Of a stretch of DNA of 64,000 nucleotides, positions 1-11,512 are shown one piece after another. Location of the stretch: contig JASXTE010000014.1 of assembly GCA_030280995.1 (NCBI GenBank), positions 6,028,156-6,092,155 on the forward strand, written 5' to 3'. The notes beneath the pieces are model-generated. The model did not search any database. It was not told where the DNA came from and saw only the letters and a list, made by a program, of their open reading frames with translations. Both the position numbers and the translations under genes were made by a program. Position 1 is the stretch's first letter. Each line of letters starts with the position of its first letter. The DNA comes from Hemileia vastatrix. Taxonomy: Eukaryota; Basidiomycota; Pucciniomycetes; Pucciniales; Zaghouaniaceae.

Positions 1-1090
1 AAAAAATTTTCAGAGAGTAGAAAAATAATGTTTAAATATAAAGATAAAATTAAATGAATGAGTGAGCTTGAAGTTATATAAAGAATTTAATTAGAAAAAT
101 TAAGAATAATATTTATTTTCTTCTTAAAAATTCTGGATTAAATTATTTAATTTATTCCCTAATACAGATTATTTCACATTTCAATTTTTCTAAAGAATGT
201 TGCTACTTACCCAGGGTTTAACTCTCAAGCCAGTGCCAGGAGATATTAAGAGAAATGAGTTTAAATTTACTTTTTTTCTTGAGGTTTACTTTTCATCCTA
301 CTTATACTTTCTTTTTATTTTCATATTTTTCTGCCAAGGACTCCCTCCACTGTAGAAAAATGTTGTTCAAACATGACAATAAATTGGGCATAAAAAAATT
401 GAGATAATATTTAAGGTTGCTACATTTTCTGAAATTTAGTTTTGAGGAGTAAAATTTTCATCAAGATTTGAATATCTGGTTTTCCTCATGAATTTGTTAA
501 AATTGAATAAAAAATTTTTGACTGAGAGATAAAAATTGAGTCAAGCCAAATTTAACTATCTTTATTATTGAAAGTTCCATTTCCAATCAAAATTCTGAGC
601 TAAAAAAGTTTCAAGTTTCTCCTTTAGAATTGAGGGTAGTATCAGGTGTTTTTAATTCATCTGGAAGAGATTTAACCTGTATAAATATTGGGTAAGGTAG
701 ACTTTTTAATTCCATAGTTTAAAAAAAGATAAATTGTCTATCCAGAAAAAAATTTGGTTTCAAGTGTGTTCAGATCCATCAGTCCTTCCATAAATAGATT
801 AGATTGATGAGGCCTAAATTTTTCTGTCCATTTGGGTGTTGAAAAACAAAATTCCTAATTTAAAGTTTAAGGAACAATGAATTTGCCTATCCATATAGCT
901 TTAAGCACCCCTAATTGAATTTTAGCTTTAAAATAAAAAAATAATCTATAAAAAATGGATATCACGAGTTTTGAGATAATTATCTAGAGAAGTGCATTGA
1001 AGTAATTAATTGATTAAAAATAGGCTAAGTTGAAGATTCAAAGTAGTTTGAATATTGAAAGCTACAAAGAATTGTAAAATTGAATTATAC
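1..1090. other. AT-rich stretch with no recognised gene
   Basis: All frames are closed at short intervals, and I see no conserved protein motif, tandem repeat or RNA gene here. It ends where the left arm of the large inverted-repeat element begins. Confidence 0.5.
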
Positions 1091-2205
1091 TGTCACCAAA
1101 CAACATACAAATTAGTGAAATGAGAGAAAAGATTTAGAATTTAGATATCTGCTTCAAAAAAAAGAGGAGGAGCTTGAAGGAGAAAGTCAGATATGTATTA
1201 AGTTTAAGTACAAGTACATTGTAAACTCCTTTATAAGCTTCAAGAGAGTAAAATAAGGTTTTAGCTATGTTAAAAATGTTTTAATAATCTTCAAGGTATC
1301 TTCAAAGAAGATGAAGAATGTTTTAAGTATTCTTGAAGTTGGTAAATAATGTTGAAGGTTACATTGTAGAAGATTCTGTCACAGTTCATGTGACACTTTT
1401 TTTGATCTAGGGAATTTTAGTCAAACAAAGGACTTTCCTTCCTTTACTATTCTTAATTAATTTTTTAACATTTTAATGTTTAGGTTGCTTCCATGTTTTA
1501 CTTGGAATTTCCTTAAATAGAGCTATCTTTCATTCAATTAATTTTGGTTCCTTCATTAAATCTATTTATTTCAATCTTAATTTAATTAGGTTATTCATTT
1601 AACATGTTTTGTTTAATTTAATCATATTTTATTCTTTAGTAATTTAGAGTCTCAGCACAATTTTTTTGCCTATATAATGCCTTGTTTTATTCACCTTCAT
1701 TTGTTAGAATTGAGTTTTTAAGTTGTCTGAATAAATACATTTAAAATTTTTCTTCTTAGTATTCTCTTATTTTAATTGAACTTATATTTAAATTTACTTC
1801 ATACCCTCTTTATATATTTGATCAGTACCCTACTAAATTGTATCAATATTATAGAGATTCCACACTTGCACCAGATTACTTGTACTTAATCTGGAACTTA
1901 TCCTAATTATTATTTATTTTCTTCAAGGCTATCCTAAACCCTATTTATCTTCTTTGACATAAATTTAAAACATATTTATCATCTTTGAAGTTTCTTTGAA
2001 ACTTATTCATCATCTTGAAAGATCTCTAAAAACTTTTTAACTCATTTAAAGCTTATTAATATATTAAAAATGTACTTGTACTTAAACTCAATGCAAATCT
2101 CACTTTCTCCTTCAAGGTTTTCCAATTTTTATTGAAGCAGATATCTGATCTCTAAATCTGTTTTCTCATTTATTTTGAGCTACCTAGATGTATTTGTGTG
2201 TTGGT
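1091..2205. mobile_element. Large inverted-repeat (foldback) element
   Basis: The segment 1091-1230 and the reverse complement of 2070-2205 are clearly related. They share the phrases GATATCTGCTTCA, CTTGAAGGAGAAAGT and AGTTTAAGTACAAGTACAT in the same order, giving imperfect arms of about 135 bp. No transposase reading frame lies between them, so it looks like a non-autonomous foldback or MITE-like element. The interior has been split by an LTR-like insertion (1377-1855). Exact ends and target duplication could not be fixed. Confidence 0.6.
1377..1855 (+). mobile_element. Possible solo LTR, family B-like
   Basis: It starts TGTCACAGTTCATGTGACA, a palindrome of the same design as the start of the family B LTRs (TGTCACGCGCCACGTGACA). 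It has a TATATAA sequence about 290 bp in. The pentamer GATTC lies directly before it (1372-1376) and directly after it (1856-1860), which fits a 5-bp target duplication. The 3' end reads TATAGA instead of the usual CA, so the end or the family assignment may be wrong. Confidence 0.42.
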
Positions 2206-2221
2206 CATCAGTTGACACATT

Positions 2222-3180
2222 GAGTAAATGTCATTTTCAAATATATTTCTCAGAAAATAATTTCAAGCTTGAGACAAATATTTTTGAATCTCAATGAGAC
2301 TTTGAGGGTCATAAGTCTTCTAGAGTTGGTGTTAGAGTTCCTTTGAGAAATTTTCTATGGATTTGAGGTCAGGTAATTTTGATGGCCAATCTCCAATTTC
2401 ACATGAATTAGAAGTTGATTGGAAGTTTTAAGATATCTTTTCATTGTGAACTGGTGCATTAACTTTCCTCAAAATAAGTTGATTATTTCTGTCAAAAATT
2501 TTGACCCACAGGATGAAAACTGAGACATAAGCATTATGAATAAAATGACTAGCAGTATGTTATTTTGCAGGTAAGAAGACCAAGAGACACTTGGTGGTGT
2601 TGAGAAAAGAGCCCCAGATTAAAATTGATGAGGGATATCTCTTGAAAGTAGTTTGAAGTCACATTGGATGAAATTTATTTTCTGTTTTTCATACCAAAAA
2701 ATAAGTTTGTGACACCCTCCTCCCTACCTCAAAATTTGACTCATCTGCCCATGTAACTTGCTTCCAGACATTAATACTGCACTTAAAGTGATAGTGTGAA
2801 AATTTAAGATGCTTTTCTTGGCCTGATGAATTCAAAAAAGGCTTTTTAACAGATACTTGAAAAAAAGAAACAAAACTCTTTAGCATTTCTTTGCATATCT
2901 CTAGGGCAAGATTTCCAATCAAAAAAATTTAGAAATTTCCATTCCAGTAATTTTATTAATTTTTCAGAGAGAGATCAAGCAATTTGTTTCATGTCCTGAC
3001 CTGTAGTACTATGTGCAAAACTGGGGTGTTTTTAAGATTTAACTGTCCCTTTAACTGGGTCTGTTTTCAATAAATCATGCACAGTGGTGCTTGGAAGCAG
3101 GTAATAGTGGGTAATATGGTGTGCATTGGAGCCTCACTCTTTCAGGGAAACACATTTATTCCTTAGTTCATTACAGAGTT
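2222..3180 (-). pseudogene. Tc1/mariner transposase remnant
   Basis: On the minus strand, fragments of a whole Tc1/mariner transposase can be read in order. First is an N-terminal helix-turn-helix-like part (LPSTTVHDLLKTDPVKGTV near 3060-3110). Next is the first catalytic block WADESNFEVGRRV (near 2715-2755), then NAPVHNEKIS (near 2440-2465), then DWPSKLPDLKSIENFSK (near 2340-2390), which matches the family's DWPxxSPDLNPIENLW block. Several stop codons and at least one frameshift (near 2900) break it. The Asp that normally precedes NAPVH is Val here (GTT), so the DDE triad is lost. It is an old inactive copy. I did not identify its terminal inverted repeats. Confidence 0.85.
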
Positions 3181-3306
3181 TTGGTTTTCATCCTGTAGAC
3201 TTCTCCATAAGCTGATCAATTGGTCAAAAAATAAGGTAAAATTTCAATACAAAATTACCCATCCATTTTTCCAAGATATATATATATATATTTATAAAAA
3301 TACATT

Positions 3307-3725
3307 AGGGGGTATCATGTTGACCAATCCACAATTTAATTAATTGCAGATAAAAATCTTAATACCCTAATAATTTTTGCTAATAATTGAATTATTAGAC
3401 ATTTTATATGTCAAAGTTAACCTCTATCTGAAATTTTTATCCTCAATTTTTCATAACCACATCTTGGACAACTTTCTGGATATCCAAGCCTCCCTACCTT
3501 GCTGTGAACTCTCACCCTCATCCCATCCTGTCTATTCCTTCTAGCCATTTATATCCCTCCCCATCTGATCTGCTCATTTCTGCTCCTTTTCATCATTGAA
3601 TATCCTAACATGCCTTGTTATCTCATATCTTCTCAAATGTAGACTTCTCCCACTCGTTCTTCAAATCAAACTACTCTCTCTTTCCTCTGCTCAGCTAGGA
3701 AATCAAAAACCATTAAACTAAAAAA
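3307..3725 (+). mobile_element. Truncated Harbinger-like element end with Myb/SANT gene start
   Basis: It begins AGGGGGTATCATGTTGACC after ATT. The next 400 bases follow, with many substitutions, the reverse complement of 9506 to about 9060. The shared stretch includes the leader of the Myb/SANT-like gene, an ATG-CCT start near 3610 and a short coding piece reading ARKSKTIKLK before similarity stops near 3720. This is therefore a second, 3'-truncated copy of the element at 7790-9506. The terminal sequence is the same as the inverted repeat of the complete 199-bp MITE at 36560-36758. Confidence 0.65.
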
Positions 3726-3839
3726 TTTACAAATCTAATGTGCTTTCTTTAGGTCTGTATGGGTTTTTAAGTGGGGCTTATTTGTTTGTAGCCCCCCACC
3801 AACAAAAATAATTCTTAATCATTGACCCCTTTTTTTTTG

Positions 3840-4384
3840 CACCCTGGGAACAACCCTTGCTCCAATCTCTCTTTTCCACAGCAACATCCCAACCACCCAA
3901 AACAATGCAAACTTCCCTAATTTCTAATCTCTTTTGTTCTTTCTCTCCACTTGATGCAATCTAATATTCAGATGGATCTCTTTTACCTAACCTTGGTGTT
4001 GCTTCAGACACTAACAGTCCTCTTACTAATTCAATAACCCAGTTGTAACTTGGAGTTGCAGAAGAACACTCCAAATTTGAGGCAGAATTAATAAGGGTTT
4101 TCCTTTCTCTACAATTAATCCCAAGAGTGGTGAGAGTGACCCAGACTAATTTTTGAGTGTTAAAATCAACTTAGACAAATCTACAAGTGGTGAGTGTGAG
4201 TCAGAAAAATTTCCAAGTGGTGAGAGTGAATCAGACAAACATTTGAGTGTTGCAGTTGACTTAGAAAAATCTGTGAGTAGTGAGATTTACTCAGACAAAT
4301 ATTAGAGTTTTGCAATTGACTTATGCAATTTTACAAGTGGTGAAAGTAACTCCAACCATTCTTTGAATGAGGTGTGCACATAAA
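3840..4384 (+). pseudogene. Decayed gene with internal 20-25 residue repeats
   Basis: The plus frame from about 3988 has few stops. From 4125 to 4370 it contains a degenerate repeat of about 70 bases whose core is AGTGGTGAGAGTGAxTCAGAC. It translates as units of the form SGESESDKHLSVAVDLEKS, SSEIYSDKY-SFAIDL and SGESNSNHSL before a stop at 4384. In-frame stops at about 4050 and 4300 break it. I do not recognise the protein. Serine/acidic repeats of this type are common in low-complexity fungal proteins and in transposon-associated frames, so origin is unknown. Confidence 0.4.
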
Positions 4385-4445
4385 ATTTTTATTATAGAGC
4401 TTAAGAACAGAAATATAGGTGTGTTATGCTCCAGAAAGACCTAAT

Positions 4446-4672
4446 AGGGTGTATCAAATTTGAGTGATCTGAAATTAGGGATCAGGAATCTTTTTTCTGG
4501 GGATCAGACATTATTAATTGCGGAAGATTCTTATCCACTAGCCCTGGGACTAGTGGATAAGGAATCCACAATAATGCATTATCCTGCCTCTTATGACCCA
4601 ATTTCCATTCCTAGTTCCTGATCCCAAACTCATCACATCCATGATGGATTTTTAAGAAAGTCCCATTACTTA
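4446..4672 (+). mobile_element. Hairpin MITE copy 1
   Basis: It starts AGGGTGTATCAAATTTGAG after AAT and carries the near-perfect palindrome CTTATCCACTAG / CTAGTGGATAAG (about 4531-4560). About 230 bases match the reverse complement of 9510-9753. Its left end resembles the AGGGGGTATCAA terminal repeat found on the 199-bp MITE and on the Myb/SANT-bearing copies, so it belongs to the same terminal-repeat group. Its right end is not recognisable. Confidence 0.6.
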
Positions 4673-5950
4673 TAATTGCTGTTGCCATCCTTAAGTCTTT
4701 CCTCACTCTATGCTAATTATTTTTGGTGGAAAACACTTAACATTTTTTCTCATCCTTATGTGTCTCTTCACTCTATGCTACTTAATATTGGTGGCAAAAA
4801 CATAACATTTTTTTCTATTTACACACCCCACCTGCTCATTTGGTGGAAAATTCCCACTTCCCACTCATCATCTAAACATTCTACCGACAATAATTAAGCA
4901 TCTCTATACAAGGAAGAAACTTCACTCAGCTATGAATGCTATCAATATAACTTAAGCTTCTGACTCTGATTCTGATTTGGGTTTGGAAGACACTTTAGCT
5001 TATATGTCTTTTCAATGGTCTTCATGAAGAAGAGGATCCCAAAACTGGACCAGCTCTCCCCTCCTTTGAATCACAAAACATTCTTTCCGCCAGCATAGGC
5101 TCTATCATTATTCCAATCACCCTCCAACATTTTGAAACACAACCCTTTTAATTTTTTTTTCATACTCTTCAAATTTTCAGCTTGTGTGCTTTATTCACTT
5201 GGTTTGGTGTTTTTGTTTTTTGCATATTCATTTTTATTTTGAATTTAAGCTGAATGTCTCTTTTTTGGATGTCTCATTCGTTTTCATTCACCAGCTTAAC
5301 ATGAAATCACATATTTTCTGCAATCGCATAATTTTTCACTGTTTTCTTTTTTTCATTCATCCCTCATATCCTTTCCTCCTCTCCTCAAACATCCCTCAAA
5401 CAATTTGGTTTTATTTATTTCCTCATCTCATCTCTCCAGGTAAGTCATTTTATTCATTTTTTTGATTTTTTGATTGCTAATTATTTTTGTTTTTGTTTTT
5501 TTTCTGTTTTTTTCTTCTTTTTTGTATTTAAATTTTTTTTGTAAGTTGTTATTTTTGATTTTTATGGTAAAATTAACCTTTTTTTCTCCCCTTCTTTTCT
5601 TTCTTTTTAAGCTCCATAACCCTACTCATCATTCCTCCTTGGCATGGTCATTATCCCCCCTTTCCCCTATTCCAAATTTTTTTGGTTCCATGTCATTAAG
5701 ACGCATACATTGCACATTCTTTATGCATTTCACCTAATGCATATTCAATTTCCCCCAAATTCCAACATCATTCTTTCTCAATCTATTTTTTCTTTTTCAA
5801 TTATAGTAAGCTCCATCTCCTTTTTTTATGCCTAAATGATATCTCTTTCCTTCTATGAAAATTTCATACTTAAATATATGCATGACTCTTATCTTGATAA
5901 CAGTGGACTTATTAAACTTTTCTTGTTCTCATCTCCATTACCACTTTTCA
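4673..5950. other. Pyrimidine-rich non-coding stretch
   Basis: The plus strand is dominated by T and C runs. Open frames here translate to Phe/Ser/Leu-rich low-complexity sequence without domain signatures. Parts around 5160-5600 resemble in layout the leader ahead of the Myb/SANT-like copy at 16800-17200, including a CAGGTAAGTCA donor-like site, so some of it may be decayed leader sequence. Confidence 0.4.
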
Positions 5951-5954
5951 AGTT

Positions 5955-6630
5955 TTTGTAAAATATTGAAAATCAAACTCAGAATTAGGGTTAGGTTTAT
6001 TCAAATCTGATTTCATTTTAAATGATGATTCTCTTGAAGACTACCATTCATTTCCCACAAACAGATTTTAATTTGGTTCATTGGTTGCTGAGATATTGAC
6101 CTTTAAATTTGAGCCTTTTTTTTCCCAATATAATTTTTTATTACATGTTTTTATGTAAAAAAATTAGGTTTATTTTTATTTAAATCACATTTCCTTTAAC
6201 TGAAGATTCTCCTGAAGCCTATCTTAAATTTTCCACAAAAAGGTTTGAATTTGGTTCAGTGGTTGTTGAGATTTTGACCTTAAAAGTTGAGCCTTTTTTT
6301 CTGAATTTTACTTAATTTATTTTATGTTTTTATATTTTATAATTAGAGAATAAGGCTTTTGAAACTCTTATCTGATGATTATCTAAGCTGATATCTCCAT
6401 CTTGTTGAAATTTTCATCATCAATTTTCAAATTTTTGTGCAATTTTGAAAATCAGAGTCAAAATTAGGGTTAGGTTTTTTCAAATCTTATGTTCTCTTAG
6501 CTGAAGATTCTTCTGAAGCCTATCTTTCATTTCCCATAAATGGATTTAAATTTGGCTCAGTGGTTGCTGAGATGTTAATGTTTAAATTGAGCCTTTTTTC
6601 TAAATTTCACTTAATTTATTTCATGTTTGG
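5955..6630 (+). repeat. Tandem repeat, three degenerate units
   Basis: Three units begin near 5960, 6150 and 6440. Each runs from an AATTAGGGTTAGGTTT-like start through CTGAAGATTCTxCTGAAGCCTATC and TTTGGTTCAGTGGTTGCTGAGAT to a GAGCCTTTTTT end. Unit spacing is roughly 190-290 bases because the AT-rich linkers differ in length. No coding potential is seen. Confidence 0.7.
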
Positions 6631-7216
6631 ACCAGGATTTGTTAAAGGCTATTCTCTTGGTATGTCTGATAATATATGTTTCATTCTTAAAATCAAGTCA
6701 CTTATTTTATTTCCATAGGCATCTATTCTTTACTTAAAATTTTTTTCTTAAGTTCATCACCAAATGACCAAAGCTCTACCTGGCTTGGAATCTTGTCAAG
6801 AGTTCACACATTTCAGATGTTCATTTCAAATCAGTCAAAAATGAATCCACCAAATAAACAAGGTAAAAAAAGAAGGTAAATTGAACAAATATAAAAATTC
6901 CTTATGTAGATCAAAAAATTATGGGGATGAGTAGAGTCATCAAATATTTTTTATTTTTCATAAATTTTTTATAAATAACTCTTATATTTTAAATTCCTAA
7001 ATTAAAGTAATGGGCCAATGACCTTGTGTTGTATAAATGGGAAACATGACAACATTTATTTGTTTCATGAGGTTCCTTGTCCTACACTTGTGGAAAGTCC
7101 CAAATATTTGTTTCTAGATTTATCCACAATTTGGCTAGAGGAATTGTCATTACTTTAAAAGTAGTGATATCGATATATATTAGTTTTTTATATATTAATT
7201 TATTTATTTATATTAA
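6631..7216. other. AT-rich spacer, nothing recognised
   Basis: Neither strand has a conserved frame or a clear repeat between the tandem repeats at 5955-6630 and 7217-7628. Confidence 0.4.
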
Positions 7217-7628
7217 ATTTTGGTGATTCAAACCCCTTACTTCAATAAAATGCAGGGGGGGGTATTGCCAAATTTTCAAATCTGACATGCAAAATTGATG
7301 ACTTGTAAAAAATTTGGTGATACCTATCCCCCTTACTTCAATAAAATGCTTGGGGGGTTATTTCCAAATTTTCAAACCTGACTTGTAAAAATTTCTTCAA
7401 TAAAATGCAAGGGGGAATACTGCCAAAAAAATTTTAAAGACTTGCAAAATTCTTGACTTGAAAGAATTTTGGTGATACCCTTAAAAAGCATGGGGTAGTA
7501 ATGCCAAATTTTCATATAAGACTTTTAAGATTCTTGACTTGAAAGAATTTTGGTGATACCCACCCCTTACTTCAAAAAAATGCAGGGGGGGGGGGGGATC
7601 GGCAAATTTTCAAATGAGACTTGAAAAT
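7217..7628. repeat. Minisatellite of about five G-run units
   Basis: About five imperfect units of 70-100 bases repeat the order GGTGATACC, CCCTTACTTCAATAAAATGC, a run of 5-13 G, TGCCAAATTTTCAAA and GACTTG. Unit length and G-run length vary, so it is a decaying tandem array. There are no unique spacers between identical repeats, so it is not a CRISPR array. Confidence 0.75.
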
Positions 7629-7789
7629 TTTATTTAAAAAAGAATTTTTAACATTAAAATACAAAACATCAACTAATGATGGATAGAGTAATGAAATACA
7701 AAAAATTATGGTAAGATTTTATGTACAAATAATTATGAATAGTTGAAGTATGAAAGAAATAAAACACACTGGTAATTAAAAAATTTCAT

Positions 7790-9180
7790 TAGAAATTCAA
7801 TTTCCTGATAAGATTTATTGGCTTTGACTCATTCCATTAAAAAAATTTTCTTCTTTGAATTTTCTTTGAGATCATGCTTAAATTTTATCTGTTCCATTAA
7901 GTTTTGATGCTCAAGTGTTTTCTCCTCTTTCTTTGATTTTTCAATGCTAAAAGTTAGCTCAAATTTCTTCTCCTCCAAGTCTTGTTCCCTATTATCCTTC
8001 TATAAAGAGAGTTTGTACTTCTTCTCCTCCCAGTCTTGTGCCCTATCATCCTTCTGTAAAGAGAGCTCATACTTCCTCCCTTCCAATTCATGAACTCTGT
8101 CATCCCTCGTTAAAGAGAGCTCATATTTTTACTCTTCAAACTTTAGAGCCTCTTTAGCAACTTCTACTTGTTCTAGAGTGATAATAAATATCAACAAAAA
8201 TTAGAATAAAATCAGAGTAAAGTATTAAGATGTTATGGTATCACTTACCAGCATCATGTTTCTCCATGAATTTCTTGATAGAAGACAAAGGAGTTTGAGA
8301 TGAAGTATCACTTTTTTGTCTTCTTTGAGAGTGGAAATTTAGACAACTTGAAGCCCTTTGCTTTTTGTTCAAGGTCACATTTTCTTCCTTGTAATTGTTG
8401 CTGGCTTCAGACTCAGTTGATTGTGGCTCCAGCATTTTTCCTTCAGCTTTTTTAGAAATAAGAATATGTAAATAAAAAATAAGAATTGGTAAGATAAAAG
8501 AAAAAAAAACATACTTGAGTTAGATTGGGTTGGTTTAAATCAGCATAAGGATCTATAGCAAAGCTATCTAGATTTGTTGAATTCAGAACAGAGGAGGCTT
8601 GAGTGGAGGAAGTGGATGGGAAAAGATTTGTTTCAACATCATTTTTGGAGAAAGCATCTTCACCAACCAACATGTTTGCAGTATTAACATCAGCTTGCTC
8701 TCCAAAAATAGCATCCATCTCTTTAAAATAAGGACATAAAGATTCAAGTTTATCATCTATGGATTTTATGCCCTTACTGATATTGATGTCAGTAGTACCA
8801 AAAACCAGTGGAAGATGAAAGAGTTTTTACCTTTTTGTATTTACCCTGGTAATTCTTGAAACTTTCAGACATCTTTTTGTGTAAAAGATCTATCCTTCCC
8901 TTGGTCTTATTCCATAATTCATTAGCCATTAGTAGATAACCATTAACTTTTGATGTGGGGGGCTGTCCTACTTTAGTTGCATTTTCAGTACCAAAACAAG
9001 AATCATAGTTAGATTTAGTTTTCAGCCAGTTAATCAGTATGAGATGATCATCTTTTTTTAATTTAACAGTCTTGGATTTCTTGGCTGAGTGGGGAAAGAG
9101 GCAGTAGTGCAATTTGAAGAACATCTGGGGAAAGGCTGCCTTTGAGAATGTCTATGATGACAGGGCATGTTAAGATAATT
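7790..9180 (-). pseudogene. Myb/SANT-like DNA-binding protein, broken
   Basis: The minus strand reads a Myb/SANT-like protein of the kind that accompanies PIF/Harbinger transposons. The N-terminal part holds LKKDDHLILINWLKTKSNYD, SKVNGYLLMANELWN and SFKNYQGKYKKVK. After a one-base insertion near 8805 comes TGFGTTDIN and then CPYFKEMDAIFGE, which corresponds to the CPFYEELD block at the end of such domains. Two introns are likely: GTATG near 8515 to an AG near 8440, and GTAAGT near 8250 to TAG near 8178. The C-terminal third is a coiled coil built of about 23-residue repeats with the core KYELSLxxDDR (three to four units, 7980-8150). Several stops (near 8130, 7990 and 7840) show it is inactive. 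The paralogue at 17560-18917 has the same architecture. Confidence 0.7.
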
Positions 9181-9489
9181 GAAGATGAAAAGGAGCAAAA
9201 ACAAGCAGATGAGAAAGTGAGGTGTTCTGAATGGAGAAAATAGACAGGATGAGATGAGAATGGGAGTGCACAGCAAGGTAGAAGGTATATCCAGAGAGTA
9301 GTCAAAGATGTGGTTATGACAGAAAGTTGTCCAATATGTGGTTATGAAAAATTGAGTAGAAAAATGTCAGATAAGAGGTCAACTTTGACACGTAAAATGT
9401 CTAATAACCCAATTATTAGCAAAAATAATTGCAGAAGATAATTGGTGTATAAGGATTTTTATCTGCAAATGATTTAATTGCAGATGGGT

Positions 9490-9506
9490 CAACTTTGATA
9501 CCCCCT
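9490..9506 (-). repeat. Terminal repeat of the Myb/SANT-bearing element
   Basis: On the minus strand AGGGGGTATCAAAGTTG starts at 9506, directly after ATT. Its first 16 bases equal the inverted repeat of the complete MITE at 36560-36758. It lies upstream of the Myb/SANT-like pseudogene and marks the 5' end of that element. I could not find the opposite end near 7600 with confidence. Confidence 0.65.
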
Positions 9507-9509
9507 AAT

Positions 9510-9753
9510 GTCAGGATCTGTGATTTGAAACCATGTGACTTGCTGACAAATCAATCATGGATGTGATGAGTTTGGGATCAAGAATTAGGAATAGAAATTG
9601 GGGTATAAGAAGTGGGATAATGTCTTATCATGCATTCCTTATCCACTAGCCCAAAGGCTAGTGGATAAGAATCTTCTGCAATTAATTATGCCGGATCTGG
9701 GGAAAAAAAATTCCTGATCCCTAATTGCAGATCCCTTAACATTGATACCCCCT
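9510..9753 (-). mobile_element. Hairpin MITE copy 2
   Basis: On the minus strand it starts AGGGGGTATCAATGTTAAGG at 9753 and holds the palindrome CTTATCCACTAG / CTAGTGGATAAG (about 9637-9667). Its inner end (CACAGATCCTGACATT) is a partial inverted copy of its own start, cut about ten bases short where the Myb/SANT element begins. It is homologous to 4446-4672 in opposite orientation. Confidence 0.65.
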
Positions 9754-9829
9754 ATTACCAAAACTAATAAGAAAAAAATAATAATCAGGGGATAGGAAAA
9801 TTGAGGTTGGAGCATTGATGATGGTGGTG

Positions 9830-9878
<49 letters not shown>
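9830..9878 (+). repeat. Poly(A) run of nearly 50 bases
   Basis: An uninterrupted adenine run lies between the hairpin MITE and the Tc1-like element. It could be a retroposed poly(A) tail, but no retroposon body was recognised beside it. Confidence 0.85.
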
Positions 9879-9880
<2 letters not shown>

Positions 9881-9936
9881 AGCAAGATCAAAAAATTTGC
9901 ATGACAAGAGGAATTTATTTTTGGCCACCCATTGTA

Positions 9937-10686
9937 CAATGGCCTGTAACAAGTCTGCAACCAAATTTCATTTTGGAAATTTGCATATCACCCACACCCT
10001 CCAGGCTCTGATTCATACCACCAGCACCACCTCCCTTCATCAATGATCTCATTTTTTTCTCATGGTAAAGTATCTTTTCACCTTTTGAAGTCTTCTGTAC
10101 TTATTTCTATTATTATTAATCATATTACCTTTCACTCGCTAGATAGATGTACTGAAGATGTTCGGAAAAGCCTCAAGTGTGACGTGCGAGAAAAATATCA
10201 ACTTCAAAATCTCAAAGAGATGCAAGAAGCATCGCTACAGGTTTGGAATGACTAGCCAGCCTCTGAATTGGAAAACCTAATTGCGTCAATTCCATCAACG
10301 ATAAAAATGGTTATTGATAACCATGGCAGATCAACTCATTGATAACTTGTAGCAGGGGTGGAGGAGGGGGACTATTTTTTAATTTTTTTTTTTCAAATAT
10401 TTTTTTTTTTTCAAATTCCTTCTAGGGAGACATTCTATAATGTCTCAGCTATCTAATGGTACATATTTCACCTGGGTAAAAAAATTGTTACTGGTAGCTG
10501 AAAAATTTGCTTTTTGGATTTCAATTTTTTTTTTTTTATGTTACAATTGCTTTTCTGTGTTTATAATATGTTAGATCAATTTGAAACATGCTTTTACACC
10601 AGAATACAAAGCAAAAAAATTTTCTGATATTTATTGAGTGAGTAGTGTTAAAAAAATACAGGTCGCAGACTTGTTACAGGCCACTG
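9937..10686 (+). mobile_element. Internally deleted Tc1-like element
   Basis: Its ends are inverted repeats: TGGCCTGTAACAAGTCTGC at the left and its exact complement at the right, extending to CAATGGCC and GGCCACTG. Both ends are directly flanked by TA, the target duplication of Tc1/mariner elements. The 750-bp body is too short for a full transposase and contains only the C-terminal end of one (10139-10342), so it is a deletion derivative. Confidence 0.8.
10139..10342 (+). pseudogene. Tc1-like transposase C-terminal remnant
   Basis: The plus frame reads RCTEDVRKSLKCDVREKYQ, a stop at 10253, then ELENLIASIPSTIKMVIDNHG and RSTH before a final stop. The end matches the common Tc1 transposase ending (a lxxLixSmPxRxxaVIdxxGGxT-like pattern). 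No catalytic block is present inside the element, so this is a fragment. Confidence 0.65.
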
Positions 10687-10699
10687 TACATACACTGTC

Positions 10700-11512
10700 A
10701 CACACCTACATCATTCAACAATTACACCCTCTTCCACAAGTAACATGCATGACATGTGCAAGATCACCTATCCTGTTTTATTATAACACATGATGTCATG
10801 TTTTGCATGTGGGACATTGCCACCCAAAACCCGAATGTGAGCATCTGTTACATGTGTGATGTGCCAGATGTGTCGTCACATTTTATTATGAGACTTCATA
10901 TCATATTTTTCATACAGGACATAGCAACACACAATGCAAACAAGACATGATTTTACTTGCATTGAATGACCCCCTCCCTGTTTTTAGGAGGGGATGGAAT
11001 GTTTTTTGTTTTTTTTGGGAGATGTGAGTTTTCCATTATCATTTATTATGTTCTTTTTTTTCAGGAGAAACAATTCAAGCCACCAGCTTCCTCTAGGAAA
11101 ATAATTCAAATTTTTCAAGCAAATAAATCACAAAAAACCCAATAATAATACTTTCAATAACAACATAGAAATAAAAGACATATCACGGAAGGTTAGGTTA
11201 GGTTAGGTTATAATATCATTGGATAAAAAATATATGAGCAACAAACATTTTTCTAGTTATCATTTAAATAAAATGGTCATTCAATTTTAAATGGTTAGAT
11301 ATAAATAAAATTTCTTCTCAGACCGGGCTTGTACATACAAGTAGATTATTTTTTTAAAAAAAAATTATAAATAACTTAACTTAATTTTTTTTTCCAAACC
11401 CTCTTTCATCCTGAACTTCCTTGCGTTTCAAAACCAAAAAAAAAAAAAAAAAGGTTGAAACATGCTTGAGGACAAGGGTGAGAGTTTTCGACACGTCAAA
11501 ACACGGATAAAC
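10700..11512. other. Non-coding spacer with a short tandem duplication
   Basis: Between 10760 and 10945 two loosely related units repeat the words CATGTGxGAxxTGCC, TTTTATTATxAxAC and ATGTCATxTTTxCAT. A (GGTTA)-like run of four units lies at 11194-11210. The rest, up to the stop codon of the lipid gene, is AT-rich 3' flank with an A run near 11440-11452. Confidence 0.4.

Noticed and set aside
4676..5835. Several plus-strand frames rich in Phe, Ser and Leu
   Set aside because: They come from pyrimidine runs, overlap each other, and show no domain or splice structure.
7217..7628. Regularly spaced repeats that might suggest a CRISPR-like array
   Set aside because: The units are degenerate along their whole length, with no constant repeat plus unique spacer pattern, and the sequence is eukaryotic.
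11194..11210. GGTTA repeats resembling telomere sequence
   Set aside because: Only about four units, not TTAGGG, and internal. It is a chance short tandem repeat.
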